DNA from: Cohnella mopanensis
Lineage (GTDB): Bacteria; Bacillota; Bacilli; Paenibacillales; Paenibacillaceae
Direction of reading: 5' to 3'
NCBI RefSeq assembly: GCF_022352055.1
Contig: NZ_JAKRWM010000009.1
Location: 124,001 to 188,000 of the forward strand
DNA length: 64,000 nt
Every line of letters starts with the position of its first letter. The first letter of the stretch is position 1. Below are positions 44,012 through 53,086 of this stretch, piece after piece. The notes beneath the pieces are model-generated. The model saw nothing but the letters and a program-made list of their open reading frames with translations, did no database searches and was not told where the DNA came from. A program made the position numbers and the translations under genes.

Positions 44012-45779
44012 CCTGATTCCGCACCTCCGCATGGGTATCGTCTTTGCCCTGCATGTCCCACATATGCTTGAATTTCGACTGCTGGCGCAGGAGTGCATCT
44101 GGAGCCCCGCTTTCCTCGATTTCACCCGCATTTAACACTAGGACGAAGTCGGTCATCCGGGCCAGATTCATATTATGCGTGACCACGATTGTCATTTTAC
44201 CCTGACGATCCGCCAATATCTTGCGCACGATTTCCATTTCCGCGACGGGATCGAGCTCAGAGGTTGCTTCATCCAGGATTAAGACGTCGCTTCCCTTATA
44301 TAGCCCCCTCGCAATCGCAATCCGCTGCCACTGGCCGCCGGACACTTGTACCGCTCCCAGAAAATCGTTCCCGAGCAACTGGGAAGGATCGTCGCGTAAA
44401 CTATCGGGGACCAGTTCCGGATAACGCTCTATTAATCTTAGGTAATCGTCATCCTTGCTTGCGTATTCCTTCATGCAAATATTTTCATATATCGACAATG
44501 GATACCTAATGAAATCTTGGGACGTAATCGAAATTTTTTCGAACAAGTTTGTGCGATCTACCTTCTCTATCGGTACTCCATTGAAGAACACGCTCTTTTC
44601 CGGGACCTGGTGCAATCCAGCCATTATTTTCGCTAACGTGGATTTGCCAGATCCATTTGCGCCAATAATGGCTAAGTGCGTTTTTCCGTTCAATCGCAAA
44701 GATACTTTATTTAATGCGGGCAGACTCCGATCCGGATACACAAAAGTGAGTTTGTCCACTGCGACTTCTCTGATCTCGTCGATTCGATTTAAGGAATAGG
44801 AAACCGTTGAAGAAGATAAATATTTCCTTTCGAACCCCTTCCATTTCTCCCGGAAAAGCCGCAAGTATTTGAACCTGTCGAGCGAGACGAACATCGAACG
44901 CAATGCGTTCTCTAACGGGGAGACGGCAGCGGTTATGGCCAAGTAATCCCCTAGTTGTATCTGATGATGGTAGAGCATTCGGATAAGAATTAACTGCGTC
45001 AATATGTATTTCACCGGAACGAACAAATCTACTAATAGCCCCCAGGAATATTCACTTCTCATCAGTTGCTTATTCTTCTGAATGACCCGATCGGTAGCCC
45101 TGTTCCACTTGGACAGGAAAAACGGTTTGGCCGCGAAAATGAGCATCTCCTTCAACGCCATCGGCAACGTTAGAAATCCGGTTACTTTCCCTGCCTCCAT
45201 CTGAGCCTGAGAGATTCGTCCGAAGAATGTGTCCAACTGCCGGGCATGTTTCCATACATATAACAAATTCGGAAAGGATAAGACGAGTATGACCGCTAGA
45301 ATAAGCCAGCTATATTGGCTTACTAAGTAGGCATACACGACGATCACCCCCGCCTCCTTCACGACGGTAATGCAAGACTGGATAATTTGGCCGATTTTCA
45401 TTAGATTGTTTTTCAAGAGATTTAGATCGTTCTGATAGGACGGGGTTTCGATTTGCGTAATGTCGGTCGGCTGTATCAGTTCGAATTGATAAGATTCGAT
45501 TTGCCGATTTAAGTTCAAAGACAGCGATTCTTGCAAATACCCGTTAAAGCGCAATAAAGCGCTTTCCAGCATCTTGATAGCGAACAGTCCGACAGCAAAT
45601 CCGATCACGACGTTCAATCGATCTTGAAATCCGGAGGCGAGCAAGTTAAAAAACCGTTGCGACCATACAAATTGATACCAACCTAATACAGGACCCGCGA
45701 TCATCATCATGACTGCGCCTGCCAGTAACATTCTCGATCCTCTGGAAAGATAGGCGACCCACTGCATGACGGTCATCAT
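43989..45779 (-). CDS. ABC transporter, fused permease and ATPase, probable peptide exporter
   Basis: 596 residues. Six membrane helices in the first 300, then an ATPase domain with Walker A GANGSGKS (373-380), signature VSGGQWQRIAIARGL, Walker B VLILDEATSELD and switch His in VVTHN. This is the half-transporter layout of lipid/peptide exporters. There is no N-terminal C39 peptidase, so any leader would have to be removed by another enzyme or be absent, which fits the leaderless appearance of the two peptides. Start overlaps the previous redoxin gene (ATGA). Confidence 0.92.
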   Translation of the reverse strand: MMTVMQWVAYLSRGSRMLLAGAVMMMIAGPVLGWYQFVWSQRFFNLLASGFQDRLNVVIGFAVGLFAIKMLESALLRFNGYLQESLSLNLNRQIESYQFELIQPTDITQIETPSYQNDLNLLKNNLMKIGQIIQSCITVVKEAGVIVVYAYLVSQYSWLILAVILVLSFPNLLYVWKHARQLDTFFGRISQAQMEAGKVTGFLTLPMALKEMLIFAAKPFFLSKWNRATDRVIQKNKQLMRSEYSWGLLVDLFVPVKYILTQLILIRMLYHHQIQLGDYLAITAAVSPLENALRSMFVSLDRFKYLRLFREKWKGFERKYLSSSTVSYSLNRIDEIREVAVDKLTFVYPDRSLPALNKVSLRLNGKTHLAIIGANGSGKSTLAKIMAGLHQVPEKSVFFNGVPIEKVDRTNLFEKISITSQDFIRYPLSIYENICMKEYASKDDDYLRLIERYPELVPDSLRDDPSQLLGNDFLGAVQVSGGQWQRIAIARGLYKGSDVLILDEATSELDPVAEMEIVRKILADRQGKMTIVVTHNMNLARMTDFVLVLNAGEIEESGAPDALLRQQSKFKHMWDMQGKDDTHAEVRNQDGLQDAI

Positions 45780-46255
45780 CGCATTTCACCGATCAAGCTT
45801 CGAAAAGGTGCCAGCAACTTCGCCATTTCGGCCCGATTGCCAGCTACCGAGCTTGTCACGATCTGCCCAACAGAGTTGATTCCATAGCACCAAGGCGTTG
45901 CATCCGTCAGGAAATGTTTCTTCATTTCCATCTGACTGCACCCATACACCGTAGCGCGATCGTCGAACGCTTCCCGAATCGTATTTAACTTCTCCGTTTC
46001 GCGCGTGGCTACTAATATTACGAATGGCAGCCTCCGCTCGGTCAATATCTGATATAGCGTATTTAAAGCATCGCCGCATGGTTCGCAGTCGGTGTTCACG
46101 AACATAATGAACAGGCATCCGCGATTGAGGGTATAAATATCAATAACGTTGTTCTCGTTGGAGCAGATGTTATTCGGAAAATATTCGCCGGGTTCCAGCC
46201 AGTTCTTCGTTTGCTTCATCAGCTTTCGATGCGCGAAGCCTCTTTCGACAATCAT
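45776..46255 (-). CDS. Thioredoxin-like protein 1, first gene of the Cys-rich peptide operon
   Basis: 159 residues with a redoxin fold: WLEPGEYFPNNI, then LFIMFVNTDCEPCGDALNTL with CEPC (Cys57, Cys60), LPFVILVATRETEK and TPWCYGINSVGQIVTSSVAG. The CxPC motif and length fit MauD/AhpC-TSA-type thiol oxidoreductases. The ATG at 46255 follows GGGGGAGGGTCGACG. It opens the minus-strand run of overlapping genes ending at 40569. A weak -10 like TATGAT lies about 50 bases upstream; no regulator is adjacent upstream. Confidence 0.85.
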   Translation of the reverse strand: MIVERGFAHRKLMKQTKNWLEPGEYFPNNICSNENNVIDIYTLNRGCLFIMFVNTDCEPCGDALNTLYQILTERRLPFVILVATRETEKLNTIREAFDDRATVYGCSQMEMKKHFLTDATPWCYGINSVGQIVTSSVAGNRAEMAKLLAPFRSLIGEMR

Positions 46256-46403
46256 CGTCGACCCTCCCCCAACATCTTCTAAAATCTTGTATATTTATCA
46301 TATCTTTGCGAATGAGGAAAAACTATCGCACATATGTAGTATCTTTCGAGGCAAAAATCAATAGCTTCCGCCTCCTATCAGAAAGCTGAATGAAGCCGTT
46401 GAG

Positions 46404-46444
46404 AATAAAAAAGACGGCACAGGAATGACATCCTGTACCGCCTT
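46404..46444 (-). terminator. Terminator of the thiamine-type transport operon
   Basis: AGGCGGTACAGGA-tgtcat-TCCTGTGCCGTCTT followed by TTTTATTC on the minus strand, isolating the downstream Cys-rich peptide operon. Confidence 0.88.
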
Positions 46445-46484
46445 ATGACTTGGAAAACTCCGAAATCTGCATGGATTCACGATG

Positions 46485-47273
46485 TCAGCCGATCATCGAA
46501 TCCCCATATTCAAGCAATGCGAGCACTTCTCTTTTTAATTCGACGAACGCCGGATCCGTCCAGACGTCAGCTCTGCGAGGCCGTTCGAAAGGAATGGCGA
46601 TCTCGCGCAATACCGTTGCCGGAGCAGAAGAGAGGACATAGATCCGATCTGACAACATAAGCGCTTCTTCGATGCTGTGCGTGACGAACAGCACGGAACG
46701 CCGATCCGCTTCCCATAGCTGCAGCAACCAGCGCTGCATATCCGCCCGCGTCAAGGCGTCCAATGCGGCGAACGGCTCGTCCAAGCACATTAAGTTGCGT
46801 TTCATAAGCAATGCGCGCAAGAATGAAACCCTCATCTGCATCCCCCCGGATAACACATGGGGATACTCTTTGGCCACATGGCCGAGTTGAATTCGCTCCA
46901 GCCATTCCATCGCCGATTGTTTGGCTTCGCTTTTCGACGCTCCTGCCGTTACCAAAGCGGATGAGATGTTATCGCGAACGGACAACCAAGGGAACAAAGC
47001 CGCTTGCTGCGGCATATAGCTGATCAGGCCACGTTGTCCGGACACCTCTTGGCCATCGATGACGATTGTCCCGCGATCCGCACGCTCTACGCCGCCGATC
47101 AACCTGAACAATGTCGATTTGCCACTTCCGGATGGGCCGATCAACGTCACGAACTCCCCGGCTTTTACCTGAAGGTTAATATCAGACAATACGGGCACCT
47201 GCTGTTTGCCACGCGTATAGGCTTTGTAAATGCCGCTTAGTTCCAACGTATTGCGAACGAGTGAACCCGTCAT
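46485..47273 (-). CDS. thiZ: ABC transporter ATP-binding protein, ThiZ-like
   Basis: 262-residue cytoplasmic ATPase of the nitrate/taurine/HMP importer family: Walker A GPSGSGKSTLFRLIGG, Q-loop MPQQAALFPW, signature VLSGGMQMRVSFLRALLM, Walker B LMCLDEPFAALDALTR and His in VTHSIEEAL. The ATG at 47273 overlaps the permease stop (ATGA) and has GGAAAGGGGC upstream. Substrate assignment to a thiamine precursor comes from the TPP riboswitch and the binding proteins in the operon. Confidence 0.85.
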   Translation of the reverse strand: MTGSLVRNTLELSGIYKAYTRGKQQVPVLSDINLQVKAGEFVTLIGPSGSGKSTLFRLIGGVERADRGTIVIDGQEVSGQRGLISYMPQQAALFPWLSVRDNISSALVTAGASKSEAKQSAMEWLERIQLGHVAKEYPHVLSGGMQMRVSFLRALLMKRNLMCLDEPFAALDALTRADMQRWLLQLWEADRRSVLFVTHSIEEALMLSDRIYVLSSAPATVLREIAIPFERPRRADVWTDPAFVELKREVLALLEYGDSMIG

Positions 47274-48055
47274 GAAGATGCCCCTTTCCAATCTCCCTGT
47301 GAACGAGGCCTCCAACGAATCGTTAGACGTTCCGCGAGCACTACCGCGTAATAGAACAGGAAGCTTAACGTCACGATGCAGACGATAGAGCCGAATACGC
47401 CAGCCTGGTCGAACCCGTTGAACTTAAGCTTCAAGTAAAACCCGATCCCTTTGTTCGCGCCAAGCCATTCCGCTACGATTGCCGAAGACACGACATAGGT
47501 GGCCGCGATCCGCAAACCCGAGAATAAGTAGGATAAAGACGCAGGAAATTCAAGACGCTTCAGTCTTTCCCATCGCGAAGCTCCGATCATGCCGAGATAT
47601 TCACGAAGTTGAGGCTCGGCTTGTCCGAGCCCTACGAGTATCGATAAGGCTACCGGAAAAAAACAAACAAGTACGAGCAAAATCAGCTTAGGCATCCAAC
47701 CGAAGCCGAACCATATCATTAGCAACGGTCCTAAAGCGATGAGCGGAACGTTCTGCGACAACACCAGGAGCGGTGCGAAGGCTTCCCTTAACAAAGGAAC
47801 GATGTGCAGGAATACCGCCACTGCGACACCGATGACCAACCCAAGCGCTAAACCGATAAGTGCCAGCTTGAACGTCGCCAGTACATGCTCGCCTAACATG
47901 GCGGAATCTTCAAACATTGTAACCGCAATATTCCACGGAGACGGTAAAGTATACGTTTGAATCTCGAAAATCGCGCAAACCGCTTGCCAAATGCCAACGA
48001 ATACTAACAACGTTACGACGGGCAGTAAAATTCCTCTCAGCCTCTTATTGCCCAT
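47270..48055 (-). CDS. thiX: ABC transporter permease, ThiX-like
   Basis: 261-residue inner membrane permease with six helices and the EAA loop region (EYLGMIGASRWERLKRLEFP, then ASLSYLFSGLRIAATYVVSS) of the SsuC/ThiX family. The ATG at 48055 lies within the last codons of the thiamine-binding gene, an 11-base overlap. Part of a four-gene riboswitch-controlled operon. Confidence 0.87.
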   Translation of the reverse strand: MGNKRLRGILLPVVTLLVFVGIWQAVCAIFEIQTYTLPSPWNIAVTMFEDSAMLGEHVLATFKLALIGLALGLVIGVAVAVFLHIVPLLREAFAPLLVLSQNVPLIALGPLLMIWFGFGWMPKLILLVLVCFFPVALSILVGLGQAEPQLREYLGMIGASRWERLKRLEFPASLSYLFSGLRIAATYVVSSAIVAEWLGANKGIGFYLKLKFNGFDQAGVFGSIVCIVTLSFLFYYAVVLAERLTIRWRPRSQGDWKGASS

Positions 48056-48347
48056 CCGGATATTTCTGCAACAACCGCGCCATTGATGCCCCTTCTTGTC
48101 CGTCAACGACCAATTTAATCTGCGACATAACGGATGGGCTGCCCATCTCGAACATGGCGGCGTTCATCTGCTTCACGATCTCGATGAGTTGGTCCAAGTC
48201 GCCTTCCATCGTCGTCTCTAGCGGGGCCACCCGGTAAGCGACGCCTGATTGTTTAATAATCTCGATTGCCCGATCAACGTAAGGGATCACGTCTTCTCCC
48301 GCTTTAACCTTCGGCAAGATCTGTATGCTTAATAAGGCTTGAGCCAT
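48045..48347 (-). CDS. Thiamine-binding protein (MTH1187/YkoF-like)
   Basis: 100 residues, MAQALLSIQILPKVKAGED at the start, then YVDRAIEIIKQSGVAYRVAP and LETTMEGDLDQLIEIVKQMN, the MTH1187/thiamine-binding family fold (ferredoxin-like, cytoplasmic or peripheral). Members bind thiamine or its precursors. It sits between the substrate-binding lipoprotein and the permease, where it may receive or buffer the transported molecule. Confidence 0.9.
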   Translation of the reverse strand: MAQALLSIQILPKVKAGEDVIPYVDRAIEIIKQSGVAYRVAPLETTMEGDLDQLIEIVKQMNAAMFEMGSPSVMSQIKLVVDGQEGASMARLLQKYPDGQ

Positions 48348-48373
48348 CGTTAACCTCTCCTCATTCGTTATCG

Positions 48374-49420
48374 TTATTGGGGAAGGAACTCCGTCGTGAA
48401 CATATCGTCGTAGTTCAACTGCTTCTTCATAAGGCTATTCTCGGTAAGCCAGTCTCCGTAGCCGGACCATACTTCCCGCTTCTGTTCTCCCCAACGAGGC
48501 GCATCGTCTTTATATTTCGGGCTGAGCCAATTCTGGCTTGCCTTAACCAGCTCTACATTCAACTCAGGTACCGCCTTGATCAACACATCCGCGGCAGCGT
48601 CAGGATGATCGATCGCATAGTTATATCCTTCGGAAGCACCCGCCAAGAACGCGCGGACAACATCCGGCTTTTCCTTGATCAGCTTCTCGTTAGTCAATAA
48701 TAACGGAGTATAATAATCCAATTGCTTGCTGTAATCCGTCAGATAGACCATGTTGACGGGCTCCTTGCGAAGCTCCGCTTCGATCCCCGTCCAACCGTAG
48801 AAAATCCATTCGAAATCGATGCCCTTCTTCACCGCGGTGAAGAAATCTGCTGTTCCGGCGCTCACGAAGTTCACCTTGCCTACATCGGCCTTCTGCACGT
48901 TCATAATCGATTCGATGACCGCTTGCTCTGCCGGAGATCCCCATCCACCATAAGATTTGCCTTCGAAATCTTTCGGTTCCTTGATGTTCTTATCTACCGG
49001 AGATGCAAAGCCGGACGTATTATGCTGAATGATCGGAGCGATGGAGACGAGCGGCAAGCCTTGCTCCCTCGCCAAGATCATGCTTTCCTGCGCGCCTACG
49101 CCGAAATCGGCTGTTCCATTCGCCACTAGCGCGCTTGCTCCCGCTTCCGGCGGAAGGATGATTTCCACATCCAAACCGTGCTTCTTCCACAAACCTTGAT
49201 CTCTAGCTACATACAGCCCCGTGTGGTTCGTATTCGGAGTCCAGTCTAGCACGAGTGTTACTTTCTGCAGCGACTCCGAAGGGGCCGACGGTGGGTTCGA
49301 GGACGACGATGGGCTACCCGAAGCCTCCGTGTTCCCCTTATTGCCGCACCCCGCCAATAATAACATCCCGGCTAACATCGTCAGCCCCATACCTTGCCAT
49401 AGCTTGCTTTTTCTTCGCAT
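48374..49420 (-). CDS. thiY: Substrate-binding lipoprotein for a thiamine precursor, ThiY-like
   Basis: 348 residues with a lipoprotein signal (LLLAGC, Cys25) and an NMT1/THI5-like periplasmic-binding fold: VTLVLDWTPNTNHTGLYVAR, LWKKHGLDVEIILPPEAGAS and FGVGAQESMILAREQGLPLV. The LDWTPNTNH motif is typical of ThiY proteins that bind formyl-aminopyrimidine or HMP. It is the first gene after the TPP riboswitch. Confidence 0.9.
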   Translation of the reverse strand: MRRKSKLWQGMGLTMLAGMLLLAGCGNKGNTEASGSPSSSSNPPSAPSESLQKVTLVLDWTPNTNHTGLYVARDQGLWKKHGLDVEIILPPEAGASALVANGTADFGVGAQESMILAREQGLPLVSIAPIIQHNTSGFASPVDKNIKEPKDFEGKSYGGWGSPAEQAVIESIMNVQKADVGKVNFVSAGTADFFTAVKKGIDFEWIFYGWTGIEAELRKEPVNMVYLTDYSKQLDYYTPLLLTNEKLIKEKPDVVRAFLAGASEGYNYAIDHPDAAADVLIKAVPELNVELVKASQNWLSPKYKDDAPRWGEQKREVWSGYGDWLTENSLMKKQLNYDDMFTTEFLPQ

Positions 49421-49474
49421 GGTTCTCTCCCTCTCTATGTCTTGTCTCGTGTTGGGAAGAGGGCTTCGTGAAAC

Positions 49475-49509
49475 GATAAAAGCGCCCCCCGATTCCGGAG
49501 GGCGCCCTA
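49475..49509 (-). terminator. Riboswitch expression-platform terminator
   Basis: GGGCGCCC-tccggaatc-GGGGGGCGC followed by TTTTATCG on the minus strand, between the TPP aptamer and the first gene, as expected for ligand-dependent attenuation. Confidence 0.85.
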
Positions 49510-49544
49510 AATAATAATGGACTATGACACGACAGGTGCTGTCG

Positions 49545-49648
49545 TGCTCCCACCTTCCTACGCTGGTACTAACCAGATCAGGTAATAAGGGTCTGCATTA
49601 ATGGAATGCACTCTCAGCCGGCCTTCGTCCAGCTCCCCCGGGGCGTAT
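49545..49648 (-). ncRNA. TPP riboswitch (THI element)
   Basis: Minus strand reads GGGGGAGC, then GGCTGAGAGTGC, ACCCTTATTACCTGATCTGG and TAGTACCAGCGTAGGAAGG, the conserved TPP aptamer blocks in order and spacing. It precedes an ABC operon with ThiY-like and thiamine-binding proteins and is followed by a terminator, so thiamine diphosphate should switch the operon off. Confidence 0.95.
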
Positions 49649-49739
49649 TCAATTCAAGAATCCCGCTTCTTATCTTCCCTATTATAGCAAATCATTAGAT
49701 ATTGTCTATCTCTTATTGCTTAACGGAAAGTGCGTTCGA

Positions 49740-49970
49740 CTATCTGAACATAGTATACAGCTTAATCAAGTGGAGCATATTGTTCGGATCGATTTTCTGG
49801 GCGATGATGAAATTAACCAGTTGATCCTCCTGACTTTCGGATAACGGTTCATTTAAGATTTTCGCGAATTGCTTCACCCATTTACGAACTTTCACCCGAT
49901 CCTGCAAATCGTATTTCGTGACTCCCTCAAGGATGCTTTTAATTCGCTCCTTGGTTGCCGGGGTTTTCAT
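49740..49970 (-). CDS. SpoVIF-like sporulation protein
   Basis: 76 residues, MKTPATKERIKSILEGVTKY, then RKWVKQFAKILNEPLSESQE and FIIAQKIDPNNMLHLIKLYT, matching the SpoVIF helical pattern (stage VI spore assembly). The ATG at 49970 has AAGGTAAAA just upstream. A longer version from a TTG at 50033 (97 residues) is possible because AAGGAGC lies 12 bases before it. The stretch from there to recG is otherwise empty. Confidence 0.7.
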   Translation of the reverse strand: MKTPATKERIKSILEGVTKYDLQDRVKVRKWVKQFAKILNEPLSESQEDQLVNFIIAQKIDPNNMLHLIKLYTMFR

Positions 49971-50116
49971 TTTTACCTTCACACGTTCTACGAACTCCGC
50001 TTTGATTCCGAACTTCTGCCAGCTTGGGCTCAAAGAGGTTCACGCTCCTTCCGGCGGCTATTCGGTACATCATATGCCACCAGAAGACGCGTAATGACAA
50101 TAGCTCAAGCCCAAAC

Positions 50117-52168
50117 CTAATCCAATTGCTCGCCATGCAGCTTAGCGTCACGCGCCAAGTTATCCCTTAGCTCTCCGTAGACGGGCGAAGACCAGAATTG
50201 TTCCATGGAAGTGAGAGCGGCGGCATCGTCCCTTGCCATCTCAAGAATCTCGAAGTCGGTCATCAGATTCGCTAGCCTGAATTCAGGCATCCCGCTCTGC
50301 TTCGTTCCGAAAAACTCACCCGGACCGCGAATTTCCAAGTCTCTTCGCGAGATTTCAAACCCGTCGTCCGTATCCGTCATGGCCTTCATTCTCTCTTGCC
50401 CGTTCTCCGACTTCGGATCGGCGATTAGAATGCAATACGACTGATACTCTCCTCGGCCGACCCTCCCTCTTAGTTGATGTAGCTGGGATAACCCAAACCG
50501 GTCGGCATCCATGACGATCATCAACGTCGCATTAGGAACGTCAACGCCTACTTCAATTACAGTCGTCGACACCAGCACATGCGTCTCTCCGGCAGCATAG
50601 ACGGCCATCGTCGCCTCTTTCTCGGCAGCCGTCATACGTCCGTGCAACAGTCCGATTTTCAAATCCGGCAACGCCTGCGTCAATTGCATGTGTAGATCGA
50701 TCGCATTCTGCACGTCAAGCTTCTCCGACTCCTCGATCAGCGGGCAAATGAAGAACGTTTGTCGCCCTTGCTCGGCCTCTTTGCGAATAAAACCGAGAAC
50801 CCGATCCATCATGTCGTGCTTGACCGAGTATGTTTTGATTGGCAGTCGGCCCTTAGGTCGTTCTCTAAGCGTAGACACGTCCATATCCCCGAAGACGGTA
50901 ATCGCCAGCGTTCTTGGAATCGGCGTCGCCGTCATCGAGAGCACGTCCGGATTCATTCCTTTGCGGCGAAGAATACTTCTTTGATTGACCCCGAATCGAT
51001 GCTGCTCATCCGTTACGACAAGACCCAGGCTCCTGAAAAATACATCCTCTTGGATTAACGCATGCGTACCGACTACGATATCGAGCAATCCCATCTGCAA
51101 GGACGCGATCAGATCGCGCCGCTTGCGTTCCGTCAGGCTGCCGGTCAGCAAACCCACCTGTATGCCGTACGGCTCGAACATTTTGGTTAACGAGCGAGCG
51201 TGCTGCTCGGCCAATATTTCCGTCGGCACCATTAACGCCCCTTGATGTCCAGCTCGTACCGATGCGTACAAGGCAACTGCCGCAACCACGGTTTTACCTG
51301 ATCCGACATCTCCCTGCAGCAAGCGGTTCATCGTATAGGGCTGCTTCATATCGTGCAGGATCTCGTTAATGACCTGTTTCTGGGAATCCGTCAGCGTAAA
51401 CGGCAACACGCCAACGAATTGGCGAATTTCCTCGTTGTTCACCGGATGAACCAAGCCATCCGCCTTCTTGATATGAGTCGTCCGATAAGCTTGAAGCTTA
51501 AGCTGGAACAAGAACAGCTCCTCATATACCATTCTTCTTCTGGCTTCCTGCCCTTCGCTCGTATTCTCGGGACGATGGATTCGCGTAATCGCCTCCCTGC
51601 GAGGAATAAGCGAATGCTTGTCCATTAACTCCGGCGGCAAAATTTCGGGAATGAACGCTCCGAACTGATTCAAAGCCTTGTCGATCAGCTTGCGAATCGC
51701 CGCTTGCGTAACGTTGCCGCCAACCGAATAGACCGGCTGCAGCGTGCCCGTCTTGGCCGTACTGCGGTCCGGAAATTCCGAATCCGCCACGGTCAGATGC
51801 CGCCGCCTCTGATCCCACTTGCCGGTTAAAGTAATCTCTCTGCCCAGCGTTAATTGATCCTTCAGAAATGCCCGATTAAACCACACTGCGGTGACCAAAG
51901 TAGAATCGACCGTAACGCGGCATATCAATCGGCTTTTCCCCCCGTATCGCTGCATCGAAGGCATCGAAGCGATCGTGCCTTGAATCGTAATTCTCTCTCC
52001 GTCCTTCACATCGTGCAGCTCGCGTACCCGATAATCCTCATATCGGAACGGATAATATTCAATGAGATCCCCGACTGTGGAAATACCCAAGGCGTGAAGC
52101 TCCTCTGCTTTCTGAGGGCCCACGCCTTGTAGTTTCGTCAGAGGAACCTGGAACAAATGAATAGACAT
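50117..52168 (-). CDS. recG: ATP-dependent DNA helicase RecG
   Basis: 683 residues. N-terminal wedge domain with an OB fold (about 60-150), then the two helicase lobes: QGDVGSGKTVVAAVALYA (Walker A), VVTDEQHRFG (DExH type), SMTATPIPRTLAI, and the C-terminal QLRGRVGRGEYQSYCILIAD with the following TRG-type region. RecG remodels stalled forks. Full length. Confidence 0.97.
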   Translation of the reverse strand: MSIHLFQVPLTKLQGVGPQKAEELHALGISTVGDLIEYYPFRYEDYRVRELHDVKDGERITIQGTIASMPSMQRYGGKSRLICRVTVDSTLVTAVWFNRAFLKDQLTLGREITLTGKWDQRRRHLTVADSEFPDRSTAKTGTLQPVYSVGGNVTQAAIRKLIDKALNQFGAFIPEILPPELMDKHSLIPRREAITRIHRPENTSEGQEARRRMVYEELFLFQLKLQAYRTTHIKKADGLVHPVNNEEIRQFVGVLPFTLTDSQKQVINEILHDMKQPYTMNRLLQGDVGSGKTVVAAVALYASVRAGHQGALMVPTEILAEQHARSLTKMFEPYGIQVGLLTGSLTERKRRDLIASLQMGLLDIVVGTHALIQEDVFFRSLGLVVTDEQHRFGVNQRSILRRKGMNPDVLSMTATPIPRTLAITVFGDMDVSTLRERPKGRLPIKTYSVKHDMMDRVLGFIRKEAEQGRQTFFICPLIEESEKLDVQNAIDLHMQLTQALPDLKIGLLHGRMTAAEKEATMAVYAAGETHVLVSTTVIEVGVDVPNATLMIVMDADRFGLSQLHQLRGRVGRGEYQSYCILIADPKSENGQERMKAMTDTDDGFEISRRDLEIRGPGEFFGTKQSGMPEFRLANLMTDFEILEMARDDAAALTSMEQFWSSPVYGELRDNLARDAKLHGEQLD

Positions 52169-52197
52169 TAGACCAACCTCTTTATAGGACTGTTAAC

Positions 52198-53055
52198 TTA
52201 TCCCCGTATCGGGAACACGAACAACCCGATCGTTCCTGGACCCGCGTGCGTACCGATAACCGGTCCGATTTCCGTTTCCCGATATGACTGTACGTTCAGT
52301 TGCTGCTTGATCAGCTCGGATATTTCGGACACGCCGGCCTCGTGGCCCGGAGTCTTAGCGATCGTTAAGTTGACCGGAGCGTCTTTCACATCCGCTTCCA
52401 GTACCTCGGCGATTCTCGCCATCGCTTTTTTCTGGCCTCTGACCTTATCGAACGGGAACACGACGCCTTCGGAATCTATGGATAAGATCGGTTTGATATT
52501 GAGCAGCGATCCCAGCACGGCCGATGCCTTGCCGATTCGTCCGCCCTTCCTTAAATATTCTAACGTGTCTACGAGAAAGTAAAGCCGGAGTTCCGAGCGC
52601 ATCCTGTGGATCTCCGCGATGATCTCTTCTTTGGAAACTCCGGATGCTGCCATCTCTGCCGCCGTGACGACCAGTTGACCATAACCGAAGGAAGCCGATT
52701 TGGAATCAATAACCGTAACATCAGCACCCTCGTCCAGCATCGATTGGGCTATCGTTGCAGATTGATACGTTCCGCTTAACGCAGCCGATAGCTGGATGGA
52801 GATGACCGCATGCCCTTCGTCCGTCAATTTTTTGAACACATCGTAAAAATCGGCCGGTGAAGGCTGCGACGTCGTCGCAAGCCCTCCGAAAGAAGTTAGC
52901 TTCTCGTAAAATTGCGTCGGCTGCAGCGTGATGTTGTCCAGGAAAGTTTCATCCCCGAAATTCACTTTAAGAGGCACCATCGATATGCCGAGTTTTTCTC
53001 TTACCTCTATCGGAATATCCGCCGTACTATCCGTGACCAGAACAACAGATGCCAT
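52198..53055 (-). CDS. DegV-family fatty acid-binding protein (FakB-like)
   Basis: 285 residues starting MASVVLVTDSTADIPIEVRE with the DegV SxTxD pattern, then TTSQPSPADF and IQLSAALSGTYQSA, the fatty-acid headgroup-binding Ser/Thr segments. FakB proteins present fatty acids to the kinase FakA. It follows fakA directly on the same strand, a pairing that supports a FakAB fatty acid kinase. Confidence 0.93.
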   Translation of the reverse strand: MASVVLVTDSTADIPIEVREKLGISMVPLKVNFGDETFLDNITLQPTQFYEKLTSFGGLATTSQPSPADFYDVFKKLTDEGHAVISIQLSAALSGTYQSATIAQSMLDEGADVTVIDSKSASFGYGQLVVTAAEMAASGVSKEEIIAEIHRMRSELRLYFLVDTLEYLRKGGRIGKASAVLGSLLNIKPILSIDSEGVVFPFDKVRGQKKAMARIAEVLEADVKDAPVNLTIAKTPGHEAGVSEISELIKQQLNVQSYRETEIGPVIGTHAGPGTIGLFVFPIRG

Positions 53056-53086
53056 AGCTTGTACCTCCAGCGCCTAATATAGATGA

